Position numbers and translations under genes: made by a program. A stretch of DNA of 64,000 nucleotides from Plicaturopsis crispa FD-325 SS-3. Taxonomy: Eukaryota > Basidiomycota > Agaricomycetes > Amylocorticiales > Amylocorticiaceae. The stretch lies in contig KN832554.1 in the NCBI GenBank assembly GCA_000827205.1, forward strand, positions 2,353,612-2,417,611. The letters are read 5' to 3'. The notes beneath the pieces are model-generated. The model saw only the letters and a program-made list of their open reading frames with translations. It was not told the origin of the DNA and ran no database searches. This document shows, one piece after another, positions 22,538 through 34,689 of this stretch; position 1 is the first letter of the stretch, and each line of letters starts with the position of its first letter.

Positions 22538-23975
22538 CGCTGACGGCTGGAGACACTGTGAGTGACTGTGTGCCGCAAAACAGGACGACCTTACCATGCT
22601 GAGGGGTAACGGACAATAGGAAAGACCCTGGCAATACACAGATTTTGAGGCCAGAGTGGCGTTGAGGTATCTGAGTTGGTGTGGTTATCTTGATGCGCCT
22701 GTGGGGGTCAGTCCTTTATGCCGCGAAAACAAAGGAGAAGTGGCCAGCACTAGTCAAGATTTGAGTTGGGTTGTATAGAGGTGGAATAGAATGTTTGGCG
22801 ATCAAAGGGAAGAATGTCGAAGGATTGTGAACTGAATGCAATCCTCCATTTCATTAGCAGCTGCATCCGTGCTGTACTTATCTGAATGTGCATAGGAGGC
22901 GGCGTCCCTCTCTGCAGTATACGGATGTCTCAGGAGTACCTTTCGGCGTCCGCTGTGTCTGTAAGGTATGTCGGCCCTGTCGGGATATGCGCTGTTTTGC
23001 GCAAGTTCTGCGTACCAAGATCGCGCCTGTGCTCTCCCGAGACATCATCTCCGAGTTGTTAAGCTGAGCCCGCCCGATAGTTTGTATGAGACATACCCCG
23101 AAAGCCATGTAAGCGAGGTCAACCGCGTAGACTGCGTCTTCAGTTAATTTTGTATGATCCTGCACAGTGCAGGGCGTTTACTGCAGCTGCAACGGTTGGT
23201 CAAACGTTCATGATCAGGCAACATGCGATCGTGCTACCGACGCCACCTCTGAGTCTGTGCGGCGCGCTGAAAATTAGCAGTGAAACTTAAGTGAAACAGT
23301 GAAAACGACCAGTCGCATACCATCGCCCAACAAAATCCTATATGCCTCTCGCCGTCGAGAATGTACAAGGAAGTGATTCATTACTCCGTTTTCTTGCTAT
23401 TCGACAGTACACGCAGACAAGAACAAAGGCTACGAGAAACCGAACCAGGAGCACCTAATATATCGAGGCGGATAGGTAGACGGGGAGATCAGCAATTAGC
23501 ACATCGTCGAATAGAGGCAGAGGTATCGGTATGTATGTCAGAGGAGGTGGCGCGGGACACAATTAACGGGTGTTGGTAAAGACTGCAGCGCGGAAGGCGA
23601 TATACACTTCGCGGACGAAGACGGCAAAGGAAGGCATAAAGACGAGAACGGAAAGATATGGAAACGGCAGGAAGAAAAGAGAGAAGAAAACAAGGAGACA
23701 GAGACGAAGGTCAAGTTGATAAAGAGGGACAACCAATAGCCCAAAAGACCACCACCGAGCAAACCCTTATGTCCACCCGCCCGCACGAGCGGGAAAGGCA
23801 GGAGATAGACAGAGCGGGCGTTGGCCGGTGTATCAGGAGCCATCTTCATTCCATCCACTTGAGAGTATGTGGGTTTTGTCGGGTATTATTCTTTGACTAA
23901 CGGAGCTCGAGCGGGGGAGGAAATCGCATATGCACAGGGTATCGAGGCCAGGAGGAAGGACGCTAGCTAGGAAAT
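22538..23975. other. Gene-free interval
   Basis: About 1.4 kb between two minus-strand genes. The left part should carry the promoter of the 299-aa protein gene, the right part (about 23600-23975, purine-rich) the 3' UTR of the RRM gene. The minus frame 22878-23165 has no motif or splice support. Confidence 0.4.
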
Positions 23976-26151
23976 TTAACTGGTCTCCTCGGGCTTGACG
24001 TCGACGTGCATTTCCTGCGCAGGCTCAGGAGCGGCAGGCGCCTCTTCCTGAGCCTCTTCGCCGCCCAAGAGCACGGCGTCGCTCTCCTCGGGGAGTTCGT
24101 CCCCACCGTCGAGTTCGGCAGAGCTAGGGCCATTGCCACTGGCAGTCCTTCGGTTACCCGACGCACCCTGGGGGCCAGAGCGCGGGGGGTTAGCGCAACG
24201 GTCCTTGCCGTGGGCAATGCGGAGGTTCGCGTATTCCGCCTTGTTCTTGATGCCGTCAATAGCCTTGATCGCGTTCGAGATGTTCGTGAAGTTCACGAAC
24301 GCGCAGTTCCTGAAGGATAGTTGCATAAGCATGGGACATAAACACAACAAGAACTGCACAAGCTTACTTTTCCTTTAGGAAGTTGACCAGTTCGATATCT
24401 CCATATTCACCGAAATCCCTCTTCAGCCTGTCATCGGTGAATGTCTCGAAGTCCTCTATGTTTCCGATGTAAACGTTTCTAGTCGCTCCCGAGTGGACGG
24501 CAAGCGCGAGGGTGGGGGGAAGAGGCCCTGAGTTCTTTCCCCAGCCAACCTTCAGACGACGGTTGTTCAGGGTGAGGCCTTGGTACGACGCGACTTGGAA
24601 GAACGTGAACGCCGCCGTAGGATCAATGAACGTGACGAACGCAATGTGCTTGTCCTGCATGTAGCGCATGCTCTGCAGCACACCGCCCCTGATCGAGTTG
24701 CAAAGGTCCTCGGTCGTCGTCTCGGGGTGGATGTTCCCGAGGTAGACTGTGCGGTTCAGGCCATGAGTACCACCCATTGTCTGCATTTCGGGACTGAAAG
24801 GCGAATACGGGCTGAAAGTCGCGCTCTGCGGGGGCGGGGAGAAGGACGCGGCGGCTGACTGGGCGACGAGTGATTGCGCCGCGGCGGCTTGCGCAGCCTG
24901 AGCGGCTGCCTGCTGCGACTTGGGAATGTAGGCGCAGCGGTCCTTGCCATAGTTGACGCGTTTGCCAGCCCAGGATGGCTCGGTAGGGAGGGTGTTCACA
25001 ACCTAGGTAGAGTATGGTTAGTTCGGGGGAACGAAGGTGAGGGAGGGATCAGAACGCACCTTGGTGGCAACGGAAATACTGAGGAAGTGCACGAAGCCAA
25101 TGTTCTTGTCTCGCACGATTTTGACCTGGTCGATCAAACCGAACCGGCTCAGATCGTCTCTCAGCTGCTCCTCCGTCAAGTTCTCGTCGAGACCGCCCAG
25201 GTAAACGTTGCGGCTCGCGTTACTTTGGCTGATAGCAAGGGCGACTTGTGCGGGGACGGGGCTAGGCTTGCCCCAGCCAATCTTGAGTTCCTGGCCGTGC
25301 AACGCGAGCTTCTTGATGGTGGCGTCGGCGTGGAAAGCCGCTGCGGTGGAGCCATCGAGGAAGGAAAGAAAGACACAGGACTTCTCCGGGAGTACGCGAA
25401 TGGACTCAAGGGGTCCAAAGTGGACAAGGTTGAGGAGCTCGTCGACAGAGGCCGTGGAAGGCAAGTTGCCAACATACACGGTGCGGCCTGTCGCGTTAGA
25501 GGATGCGGACAGAGCGGCGGAGAGAGCGGCGGGGGAATATGAAGCCTGAGCGGCGGGAATGTTGAGGTTAAGGGATGGCAGGCGCTGCTGGCCAAAGTTC
25601 TGCTGGCCGAAGCCTCCCATCTGCGCGTTGTAGGGGAATCCGCCGAGCATACCCATGCCGGGGAGACCCATGCCGAGCATGCCATTGTATCCGGGGAATC
25701 CACCGTAATTTCCGTTCTGCTGCTGCTGTTGTTGCTGCTGTTGTTGCTGCTGCTGATGGTGCTGCTGAACCTGTTGCTGGGCGAATGCAGTGACCGCGTT
25801 AGGGCTGAGTTGCTGGCCATTCATATTCGGGCTACCGCCGTTAACGCCGAGAGAGGGGGTAGAGTAGAGTGCGTTGGGGGAGCCGTTGAAGCCGTTCTGT
25901 GCAAGAGCAGCCTGAGGGCCATAGCCATAGTTGGCGAACGCGTCGCGCGCCGAGCCATTCGTGGCGCCCACAGTGGGCGACCACCTGGCTTTTTTGGCAT
26001 CTGGACCACCGACGGCATCCATGGATCTCTGCGGGGGGTTGTAAGTAGTAGAAAAGAGACAACAGGTGCGACGCGTGCGTACCTTCATCATGTCGAGGTC
26101 AAATCCGTACGAAGAATAAGGAGCCGCAAAAGCTGTCTGGGAGTCGTCCAT
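23976..26151 (-). CDS. Four-RRM RNA-binding protein (Nrd1/Msa2-type), about 668 aa
   Basis: Four exons from ATG 26151 to stop 23976; introns near 26029-26082, 25001-25060 and 24308-24366. The N-terminus is Gln/Asn/Gly-rich with a poly-Gln tract. Four RNA-recognition motifs follow: RRM1 [21 protein letters not shown]2 [20 protein letters not shown]3 [17 protein letters not shown] and RRM4 [17 protein letters not shown]. Each carries RNP2 and RNP1, and RRM1-3 are followed by the conserved KIGWGK / GKDRCA-type linkers. This arrangement is that of S. pombe Nrd1 and Msa2, which bind mRNAs and repress sexual differentiation and stabilise myosin light-chain mRNA. The C-terminus is acidic ([21 protein letters not shown]). 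A cytoplasmic mRNA regulator is expected; the target set cannot be read from sequence. Confidence 0.9.
25717..25775 (-). repeat. CAG/CAA repeat (poly-Gln tract)
   Basis: Trinucleotide run in the first third of the RRM gene encoding about 13 consecutive Gln, followed upstream by a His/Gln patch. Mixed CAG and CAA codons make it less slippage-prone than a pure repeat. Confidence 0.8.
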
Positions 26152-26976
26152 TTTTGCGGGTGGGGGGTGTAACGGATGCAAATGAATGGAGGAGAAGGCA
26201 ACGAGGAAAGCAACAAGAAAAAAAGTTAGAGAGTGCTAAAGCGAGTGTGGGGGGTTGGAGAGGGTAGGACGGTAACGAGTGTGGTTGAGTTGGTAAAAAT
26301 TGGACACGCACAAGAAAAGAGAGGCAAGGTGCGTTATAGATAGATAAAGAAAACTTATTCTTGACTTTTCGACAGCCCACCCAACGAATAAAAAGGGCAG
26401 CTGAACGGGGCGGGCGACGACAAGAACGATGAACAGGATGAGCAGAACGAAGACAGCGAACAGCCGAGCCACCCAGTGAAATTTCATTATTTCCCACAAT
26501 CTTTGCGCACGGACCCCGACGCCGCCTTTGTTTCACTACCATCACCGTCGGCGGATTCATCAATCGCAATCTATTTCCTCGTCGTGCATCGTGTGCAGCT
26601 GTCTCGCCGGTATATCCATTGCCTTGTCCTCGCGTGTGCAATCGCATCGAAATTGGTTTCAATCGAGTCCGGATGTTGAACGCGCCATACCGTCTTGAGA
26701 TCGTCCAGCACGAACGGTGGCCAGGACACGAAAAGACACGAATGCAAAGCTGATTGCCGCGCTCGAATTCAATTGACGAGGCGATTTCTGACAGTATGGA
26801 ATATCATTGACAGGCAAGGATGACCGAGCCCGCGAGCCTCGAGGTGTCGCGCGATCACTTCTTTACTTCCTAGCTGTCCAATGCAACAATTATAGTATTA
26901 TTTGTACGATGGGATGATAGCAATCAGAAACGATATGATAAAATGTACAGTACTGTCGTGTGCAGCGTGCAGAAAA
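26152..26976. other. Promoter of the RRM gene and 3' region of the transporter gene
   Basis: 825 bp. Pyrimidine-rich leader-like sequence (on the minus strand) lies just upstream of the RRM start. No gene seen. Confidence 0.4.
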
Positions 26977-29496
26977 TCATTCCTCCTCGCTGGTGAGCTC
27001 TTTGATCAAGTCCCGCAACCCCAAGTCGCGTTCGATCTGCATGCTCTTCAGCATGGAGAATGCTCGAGATCAACAAACGGCCCACCTGTACTTTCAGCTG
27101 CGCATCCTCCTGCCCCGCAGACGACGCGAACATCGCGTCGATGAGCTCGAGCGAGACGGATCCCGTCTCCGGGACTATATAAGTCGACCAGAAGTAGCCC
27201 GCAGCGCATGCACATGCAAACACCATAAAGGTAGCGCTGCAAGTGCACCCAAGTGTCAGCGAACTCCACTAGCTCTCGTTGTGACTGAGGACGTACGACG
27301 CAGACAATTCCATTATCGCAGGCGTTATGAGCCCGATTAAAACTATCACCGTCCGTCAGCAAGTGCGCAATATAAGAATTACAGGAAAGTCTAAGAACGA
27401 ATGGCGCACAATTATTAATCCAATTCGACGCAGTCGACACGGCGACGCCTTTGCTGCGCATCGAGAGGGGAAACACCTCGCTCGGCAGCACCCATCCAAT
27501 GACGCCGTAGCTCATTCCATAGGCAGCCGTGAATACGTAGACACCGCTGCAAGACATTCGGAGCACAAATCAGCACGAGCATTCACAATATTGAGCCACA
27601 AGTTCAACGTACCCCACCGCAATCCAAGCCGCAGTAGTATGTGCAGACCAGTCTGCTTCGCATTGACGGATCTAGTCTCGCAGAAACTAAATCAAATAAC
27701 AGGAGACTTCTTGGTAGGCAGGTAAGCGTACCAAAAGGGCGATGGTCATATGCGACATAGCCATGACGGCGCTTCCACCTATACTGGCCTCAGCAGCCAA
27801 GATGCAGTTTCATTCACAAGGACGTACCTCGCAGCAATGGCTTTCGCCCTAGCATCAGAGCTATGTCAGCGATATGAAGGCGCGACATTATAGGACCCCA
27901 CCTAATCGGTCGATATACATGATAGCAGGGAACACCGCGAGGAACTGGACCACGCCGATACCACCCGAGACCATCAGGCTCGCAGTGTCACTACGCATGC
28001 CGATACTTTTCACCAATGTCGGGCCATAATACAGCAAAGCATTGATACCACTCCATTCTATCCGGACATAACGAGGTCAGCTTCAACGGCGGGGTGAGCG
28101 TGCATAAGGACTACACTCACGTTGGAAGAACATCATCACAATACCGATCAGGGTGCGGTCAATATATCGACGGTCAAAAAGGCGGGCCCATGCAAGGGCT
28201 TCGGAGCGCAGACTGTATTTTCCCTCCGCCGAAACTGTGCGATTGATTAGAGTCGTCTCGACACGCATTTCGAGTAGTTCAATCTGTGCACATGTAGGTG
28301 ATTTGAGTCTCGCAAGGATCGAAAGTATCTACCTGAAGGAGCGGATCAGAGAGCGCTTCTTCCGGTGTGCGCCTGCGCAGGGTAGCCAGAGATGCTAAGG
28401 CTTCCTCGTTCTTTCCATGCAGCACTGAAAGTCGTGGAGAGGGAGGGAGAAAGAAACACCCAACAGCAAGCAATACCCCCGGGAATATCTGCGCGCCGAG
28501 TGGTATCCGCCATGACGCAGAACTTTCAACTGTGCATCATCAGTCACAGAGATGGCCCCCATGATTTAATGGTAGGCGTACTTGATCGAGTGAGGAAGCC
28601 TGTCCAGAACCCGCAGACTACACCGAGGACAATGGAAAATTGTTCGAGGGCCATGAGCGATCCTCGCACCTCCGGAGGGCTGATCTCTGCCATGTAGAGC
28701 GGAGAAAGCATACTGTGGATGGCCGTCAGTGCTCCAAGGCAATAAGAGACATCAAGTTGGCTGCAAAGCACCTGAGGGCGCCGACACCGACGCCTCCGAT
28801 TGCTCGACCCAACACAAGGTCGCTTAAAGTGCGTGCTCCGCATTGAAATCCAGAGCCAATGCAAAAGATGACTGGAAATGTAGGGGTGTTCTATTGAGTA
28901 TATATTGCGAACTTGTCTAAGTACATTGGTACGCACCACACGCAAGGAATATGGAATGTCTTCGAGAATACCTATCCGCCAATGTTCCGGCGGCAAGAGC
29001 GCCGAATAAGGCTCCAAGCTCAAGTACAGCAGCTGTATTCCAGATAATATAACTTCTCCGTTAATGAGCACTGTTTCAAACGCACTCATGAGGCCCTTCT
29101 CCCAAGCACCTATTGGCCACCGCGCGGTGAAGTCCTTCATGACGAGCACATTTGCGATGACACCTTGATCGTACCCAAACGTGAGACCACCGATAGAGGC
29201 GAATATTGCGCATCCGAGCGCATAGTAGTTGTGCAGCAAGCCCGAAAGCCCCTTCGGCCCATAGGAATAGCTGTATCCATGGCCGTCTTCATGTATAATT
29301 AGCGAGCCGTTGTACGCGGTCTTCCGCACGAATCCACCGCTATCCGAGTTTGGGAGGAGAGGGTCAGATGCTTGTGTCCGTTCAGTGTCGTGCACCCCTG
29401 GGGAGTCGGCAGCCAGCTCTGTATAGCCCGACGGCCCTGTCTGGAATATAACGCTCAGGAGGACCACTCAAAAGAAGCAACCCTCGAGCGCACCAT
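26977..29496 (-). CDS. MFS sugar transporter
   Basis: Minus-strand gene with about ten short exons ending at 26977 (LIKELTSEEE then stop). The N-terminal cytosolic part (GPSGYTELAADSPGVHD, SDPLLPNSDSGG) is followed by the first transmembrane helix with the family signature GGLTFGYDQGVIANVLVM. Later helices include the segment around 28000-28060 with an INALLYYGP-like motif and the minus-strand AAYGMSYGVIGWVLPSEVFPLSMRSKG, the diagnostic loop after helix 10. Helix 12 and the tail read VPETG-SVSLELIDAMF. These mark a proton-coupled or facilitative sugar transporter of the plasma membrane. Substrate (hexose, quinate, disaccharide) is not decided. The start is uncertain: ATG 29496 with a five-codon exon (MVRSR) spliced by a weak GTTGCT donor is the best choice I found. 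Confidence 0.82.
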
Positions 29497-29894
29497 TGTT
29501 TCTGTTCTGGATGCCCAGCTTAGCTGGTTCGCTATGCGGCGCCGGTGTTCGATGAAGCAGCCAGAGACGTGCGCCTCTATTGAACGTGATACAAGTAGGC
29601 GCGTTTCGATCGAGAAGAGCAAGGAGGACGGCCGCACGTCGATGCCTCCAAGGCTCCGACTATTGGACCGGAGTCACCGGACCGGAGTTCCGATGTTCTA
29701 CGCTCGACTGGCTTCACTTTAGCTGGCGGATCCAATTTCTACCAACAGACAAGCAAGGTGATAAACGAAAAAATAATTGACCGTAAACAGCTAAGTAGGA
29801 CAGTAGTGATACAATGGGTCTTTACTAATTCTCTTTCACTACATCGACGCTCGTCTGTTTCACGTCTCTAGCAGTCGCAACGCCGCTATCGAAT
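29497..29894. other. Intergenic interval
   Basis: 398 bp between the transporter start and the aldo-keto reductase stop, both on the minus strand. No gene seen. Confidence 0.4.
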
Positions 29895-31158
29895 CTACAA
29901 GATCTTGAAGGTGGCCTCCGCCTCCTCCTCAACGGGCTCGTTGAATAGCTTGATGCTCCATCGCGGCTTGTACGTGAAGGGGATGTTAAACCTATCCGAA
30001 GACATGAGCAAATATTACGATAGACACACAGAACATATTTACGCACCGAGTGTGGTTCCCGTGCCCAACGCTGCTGATCTTCTCGTAGTCCTCCTTGCTA
30101 AGGACGACTTGCTGGAAGTTCGAGATGATGCGCTCGTTCTGAACAGACTTCGGGATGACGCTGTATCCGCGGGCGCTGCCCCACGCGACAAGGACCTGAG
30201 CGGGTGTCGCGTTGAGCTTCTCGGCAACTTCCTTTACCACGGGGTGCTCCGTGAGCTTGGGCTTGTCGACAAGGTTGTTACCGAGGGGCGAGTATGCGGT
30301 GAGGTGGATATTGTGCTCCTTGCTGAAAGCGACGAGGTCGTCTTGTGGGAGGAGAGGGTGCGCCTCAATCTGGTTAACAACCTGCGGAGAATCTATCAGA
30401 TCGGGGATCGGAAAGTAAGTGCTTAAAGGGCTTACTGGTGTCTCGCCAGTGGCAGCAATGATTCCTTTGATCTGCTCAATCGTGAAGTTGGAGACACCAA
30501 TCGCCTTGACCTGAACGTGAAAGAGGGTGATCAAGAAATGTCCCGCATTCGATCTCTGTATGTAGTCTTCTTACCTTGCCGGTCTTTTTCAACTCGATCA
30601 CCGCTTTCCAGGTGTCAACAAGCGAGGTCTCAGTGTCCAGCTCGACCTCTCCTGGTTTTGTCGGGTGGGGCGGGTAGAATCCTCTCCCAGGAACGAATGC
30701 GACAGGCCAGTGGATGACTGGCAAGATTTCATTAGAATCAGAAAATCGCATTTACGCGCGCAGGATCCTCACGGTAGAGATCGACGTAATCAGTGCCGAG
30801 CTGCTTGAGTGTCTCGTCGAGTTCCTTTTCGACAAGGGCAGGCTGGTGGGAGGAGTTCCACAGCTTAGAAGTGATGAACAACTCCTCGCGCTTGACGACG
30901 CTCGGAATGACTTTCTTGAGCGCCGCGCCGACCTCATCCTGGTTCTCGTAGATCATGGCAAGATCTAAGTGCCGATAACCATGGCGAACCGCGAACTCGA
31001 CCTAGAAGAGACTATGAGTTCACTTGGGGGGAAGGGTAGGCATATCTGATCAGACTCACGGCGTGTTCGACCTCTTTCGGCTTGGACAGCCAAGTACCCA
31101 ACCCGAGGGCGGGGATGAGTGCACCGGTGGAGAGCTTGATGTGGTTGTTGAGAGACAT
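29895..31158 (-). CDS. Aldo-keto reductase
   Basis: Minus-strand gene, ATG 31158 ([20 protein letters not shown]) to stop 29895, with introns near 31003-31060, 30715-30768, 30513-30575, 30377-30435 and 29990-30045. The catalytic tetrad of the superfamily is present: Asp in [16 protein letters not shown], Tyr in the same segment, Lys in [10 protein letters not shown] and His in LIHWPVAF. The cofactor part follows with [40 protein letters not shown] and [15 protein letters not shown] (NADPH-contacting). It is a cytosolic NADPH-dependent carbonyl reductase of the AKR1/AKR2/3 type; yeast Gcy1/Ypr1 are relatives. About 325 residues, normal. The intron before VVNQIEAHP is 54 nt and open in frame, so a retained-intron isoform would still be translated. 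A TATA box lies at 31197. Confidence 0.9.
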
Positions 31159-31196
31159 TGTGTGGAGAAGTGGAGAAATCGTTGGACTCTTGAGCC

Positions 31197-31202
31197 TTTA
31201 TA
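31197..31202 (-). promoter_or_regulatory. TATA box of the aldo-keto reductase gene
   Basis: TATAAA on the minus strand, about 40 bases before the ATG at 31158. Confidence 0.45.
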
Positions 31203-31379
31203 CCATATCGTAGAGGAATGGCCCGGATCGGGACGGTCGGCCCGGGTAGTGCGGCACTGCTAAATACCGCTGAAGATTCACCGCTCCAGTGACCGATTTT
31301 CGTATCGATTTATCGATTGGCTGGCTGGTGCACATAGCGACACCGACGATCATGCATATGCACTCTAGGGGTTGACTAC

Positions 31380-31641
31380 AAGTCTGCCGTGCGAGGGATC
31401 CGGGGACATGAACATGGTCCGGAGATTCTCGCCGCAAAGTGAGCAGTTCCCGCTACCGATAAACGGCCGTATGCGGCGTCGATGAGAGTTGGAGTCGTAT
31501 AATTTGGTCGGCTGTACCATAAATATCAGTTCCAAGGGACGGGAGCGATACGGAGTCGATGACTTGGACTTGAGGAGTCACAAACCGGGGTAAGTGGGGA
31601 GCAAGTGAAGGCATAACGGCTGCGAACAGGCACCCCGTCAT
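31380..31641 (-). pseudogene. Decayed F-box gene fragment
   Basis: A minus-strand stretch reads QVQVIDSVSLPSLGTDIYG, closely matching NVEVIDSMALPSLGIDICG of the intact F-box protein at 32418-33896, followed by GTAD and LSS shared by both. After a frame change the next block (GENLRTM) matches its GENFRSML. There is no F-box, no proper start and at least one frameshift, so this is a truncated duplicate of the neighbouring gene, in the same orientation. Confidence 0.7.
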
Positions 31642-32417
31642 GCGCAGCTGCCCTCGTAGCCGCTATCGCGGCGTCAAAGCATGACACCCTCCTCCAAGAA
31701 TGAGAATTGCAACGCGGACTCAGTCCGGCATCCTACTCAAGCTCAAGTTCATACAGTACCTTCTCCAGAGAAATGCTCCTCCGGGGGACGCGTAGGGGGT
31801 ACAGCAGAGTGCCAGGCTACGAGGGGATAAAGCGCAGTTTGCTGAAGCAGAGGCATCAAAGAGCTGGAAGCCACCAGAGCCCTCGGCGACGACCTCTTGC
31901 CTGCTGAAAATGGGCAGGAGCAACAAAAGTCGGGCCAAAGCCGTGGTCGAAAGGAATTCCAGCATTTTGAAGTCAAAGTTGACCGTATGAGCATCAAGAT
32001 TCGACGAGACTCGCAGAGGGCGTGGCCGCAGCCACCTGTGTGACGGTTTGCGAGAGCTCCCCTTCAGTACCGCGAGCCCTCGAGCAGTGATTACTTCTTA
32101 GCGGCTGGTAGTGCAAGAAATCTAATTCGATAGCTTGGAATACTACACTTTCTACATCGTTTGTCAGTTATTCAGTCGGTAAAAGGAAGGAAATCACTCG
32201 CGTTGAAAAGTTTAGGCCATCGGTCTACACGTCCGCTGAGCAAGTCCTACTCATTCCTCATCTTTCTGAGGCAATGTAGACTTCGATAGTCGAGCTCACT
32301 CAGAGGGCTGTCTTGATGACCACAAATAAATCCCTAGAAAAAGTAGGACAATGTCATTGGCTGCTCTGCATGGCTCATAGAATGAAGTGGGCAAAGTACC
32401 GTTGAACAGCCTGACCG
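31642..32417. other. Gene-free interval
   Basis: 776 bp. Overlapping short frames at 31720-31997 (minus) have no motif. Might hold more remnants of the duplicated F-box gene, but none is recognisable. Confidence 0.35.
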
Positions 32418-33896
32418 TCATTCATGCAAGGTGCCATAGAAGGAGGTTACGCCCGATTCACGGAGAAACCATTCCCGGTCCTCCCTGGTAATCTCGCCAT
32501 CATACCCCAAGGTCTCTATCATGGACACGGCGAGTTCCATATTCTCCGCACCCGGATCCTCCTGCGCAGCGACCAACGAAGCTTTCCGACGGGCTTCTAC
32601 TAACTTCCGTATTGCGTGCGCTGATACACCAGGGCAGTCGGTGACGGTGAGGGATTGAAGGTTGGGAAACATGCATTCCTGCTCGATGCATTGAATGACA
32701 TGGTCGTCGACGGAAGGGGAATTAAGGATGCTAAGCTCGCGAGTGTCACCGGCCCGAAGGAAAGTCTCGACATTGCCGCTAACGTCATCCAAAGTGAGAT
32801 AGAAACAGTCGTAATGTGAGCGTTGGCCGTCCGGAATTGGGGGGAGAACGCTCGAAGAAATATCGTAGGACTCGAGATCACCGAAGGACACTGTTCGGAA
32901 TAAGTCTGCTAGGTTTTCTGTCGATATGCCCACGAGGTGACAAGAGTGCCACGACAGCTCAACGACCGTAGATTCGGGACCGGTAGGGTCGAATGAGACG
33001 TGGTTAATCTCAACATATGAAAGACGTGGATGATCTTTCAGCTGCCTCGCCATGTCGTATAGCGACAAGCCTTTTCCGAGACCTCCACGACTAACGTGGT
33101 TCTTGACCGTAAGACCGAGCATATTGGGTAATTGCTTGCGCCACGGGTAGTTGGATGAGAGCATTGAGCGGAAATTCTCGCCATCCAAGGTCAGATATTC
33201 CAATTTTGGAGCCATGAAGGACTGGGGATCATCCGGAACAAAAGGTCGACACTCGCGACCGTGGTCAATTTTCGAGGAGAGTGTCATTCTCTGCATCCAG
33301 TCGGCTGTCCCGCAGATGTCGATTCCCAGAGATGGAAGAGCCATGGAGTCGATGACCTCGACGTTGAGAGTCAAAATTCGGTGTAGGTGAGGGTTAAGGA
33401 GACTCGCAACGGCAGCAACTCGCGCACGTTCCAATATTGTGTCGCTACGCTCATAACCGTCCCTTCGGAGGATGGTTACGTCGATCCCTAGGTCTCGAGA
33501 CCATTTCAGGTAGGAAGTGACATATTGAAGGGGCGTCGCGTCACTACCGACGTTGATGACAAGGCGAGTCCAATACTCCGGCACTGTGCCCAGGATTTCA
33601 TGCCACCTAGGACACACGTCGGAAAGAGAGTATGGAAAGACTGTGTGCGACGCCAGATCCACCGCTTTCCATTTTGTGCCCTTTAAGTATATCTTCTCGC
33701 GTTCTTGTTGCGTCGTAGACGGGTCGTACGAGCCGAACCTCTTGTAGTGCATGGGCGTGGTACGAGATTGGAAGAAAGCGCATTTGAAAATCTCAGCGAG
33801 TATTTCCGTCGGAAGATATGTTGCTGAAGCGGGTAGTGGGGCAAGGATCGCGCTGTGCAGCGCAAACTGTGCGCCGGCGGTATGCGGTAACTCCAT
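32418..33896 (-). CDS. F-box protein of a mushroom-type family, 492 aa
   Basis: A single intronless frame from ATG 33896 (MELPHTAGAQFALHS) to stop 32418. The F-box-like motif LPTEILAEIFKCAFF is at about residues 27-41. Next come VFPYSLSDVCPRWHEILGTVPEYWTRL, the W-x-x-I-L-x-x-x-P-x-x-W pattern that follows the F-box in this basidiomycete family, and a long region with weak leucine-rich-repeat character ending VTDCPGVSAHAIRKLVEAR. Such proteins are substrate receptors of SCF ubiquitin ligases, greatly expanded in Agaricomycetes; the substrate is unknown. A decayed copy lies at 31380-31641 and a truncated relative on the other strand at 42599. Confidence 0.85.
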   Translation of the reverse strand: MELPHTAGAQFALHSAILAPLPASATYLPTEILAEIFKCAFFQSRTTPMHYKRFGSYDPSTTQQEREKIYLKGTKWKAVDLASHTVFPYSLSDVCPRWHEILGTVPEYWTRLVINVGSDATPLQYVTSYLKWSRDLGIDVTILRRDGYERSDTILERARVAAVASLLNPHLHRILTLNVEVIDSMALPSLGIDICGTADWMQRMTLSSKIDHGRECRPFVPDDPQSFMAPKLEYLTLDGENFRSMLSSNYPWRKQLPNMLGLTVKNHVSRGGLGKGLSLYDMARQLKDHPRLSYVEINHVSFDPTGPESTVVELSWHSCHLVGISTENLADLFRTVSFGDLESYDISSSVLPPIPDGQRSHYDCFYLTLDDVSGNVETFLRAGDTRELSILNSPSVDDHVIQCIEQECMFPNLQSLTVTDCPGVSAHAIRKLVEARRKASLVAAQEDPGAENMELAVSMIETLGYDGEITREDREWFLRESGVTSFYGTLHE

Positions 33897-34689
33897 GGCA
33901 AGCGGCAAGCTTCTCCAAATTTTTTCCCACTGAACCAGCCAACTATGATCCTGTCGGCTCGTCAGATAAAGAAACCAAGAAAGTAGAGCACCAGTAGTCT
34001 AACCGTGGGCTACGTCTTCGAAAGGTAGAGACGTTTGTGCTTGTCACGGTAGCGACGCGTTCCCGGCGCGTTGAATGTCTTGAACTGACAGGATAATCAT
34101 CGGACACGTCTGCTAACAACAGAATATGACAGACATACTGGTGAATAGTGCTCTGATAATCGTGTTGGAACGTTGAAGCTCCAAATATCGTGACGGCTTG
34201 AGCAAGGGAGGCCGGGCAGAAAGGCCTGCCACATATTTTGACATCGGATTCGTAGACGCGGCGTCGTGAAAATGGACACGGGCGCGGGCCGTCTGTGCCG
34301 CGTCTCTCCTCCTCGCTCACGCCGAGTACTCGACGGGATATCCTTGGGAACCAAGAAAGAAGACGTGGTACAGATATTGGGAGTTACAGTACATGAAGCA
34401 GTTAAACAAGGTAAACTAACAAAAGCAAACCGCCCCTACAGCAACCGTGGACAAAAAGCTACAACACATATGCTGCCCAATGGAACGAGCAACCAATGGA
34501 GAAAGTTAGAGACCCTGATGGGTAGTAAGTACATTGGCGAAGAGACATACGATGGATATTTAGATAGATGGAAACATATGTTTTCATGGTCCGCGGAAGT
34601 GATGATGGTGAGCAGTGAGCGATGAGGCGTAGATGGTATAGGAAGCCAAACGGTAGAAATAACAGCATAAGTGAACAGAGTTTTGGGCG
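33897..34689. other. Gene-free interval
   Basis: 793 bp between the F-box start and the 3' end of the receptor-like gene. Overlapping frames at 33943-34354 have no motif. Confidence 0.4.
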
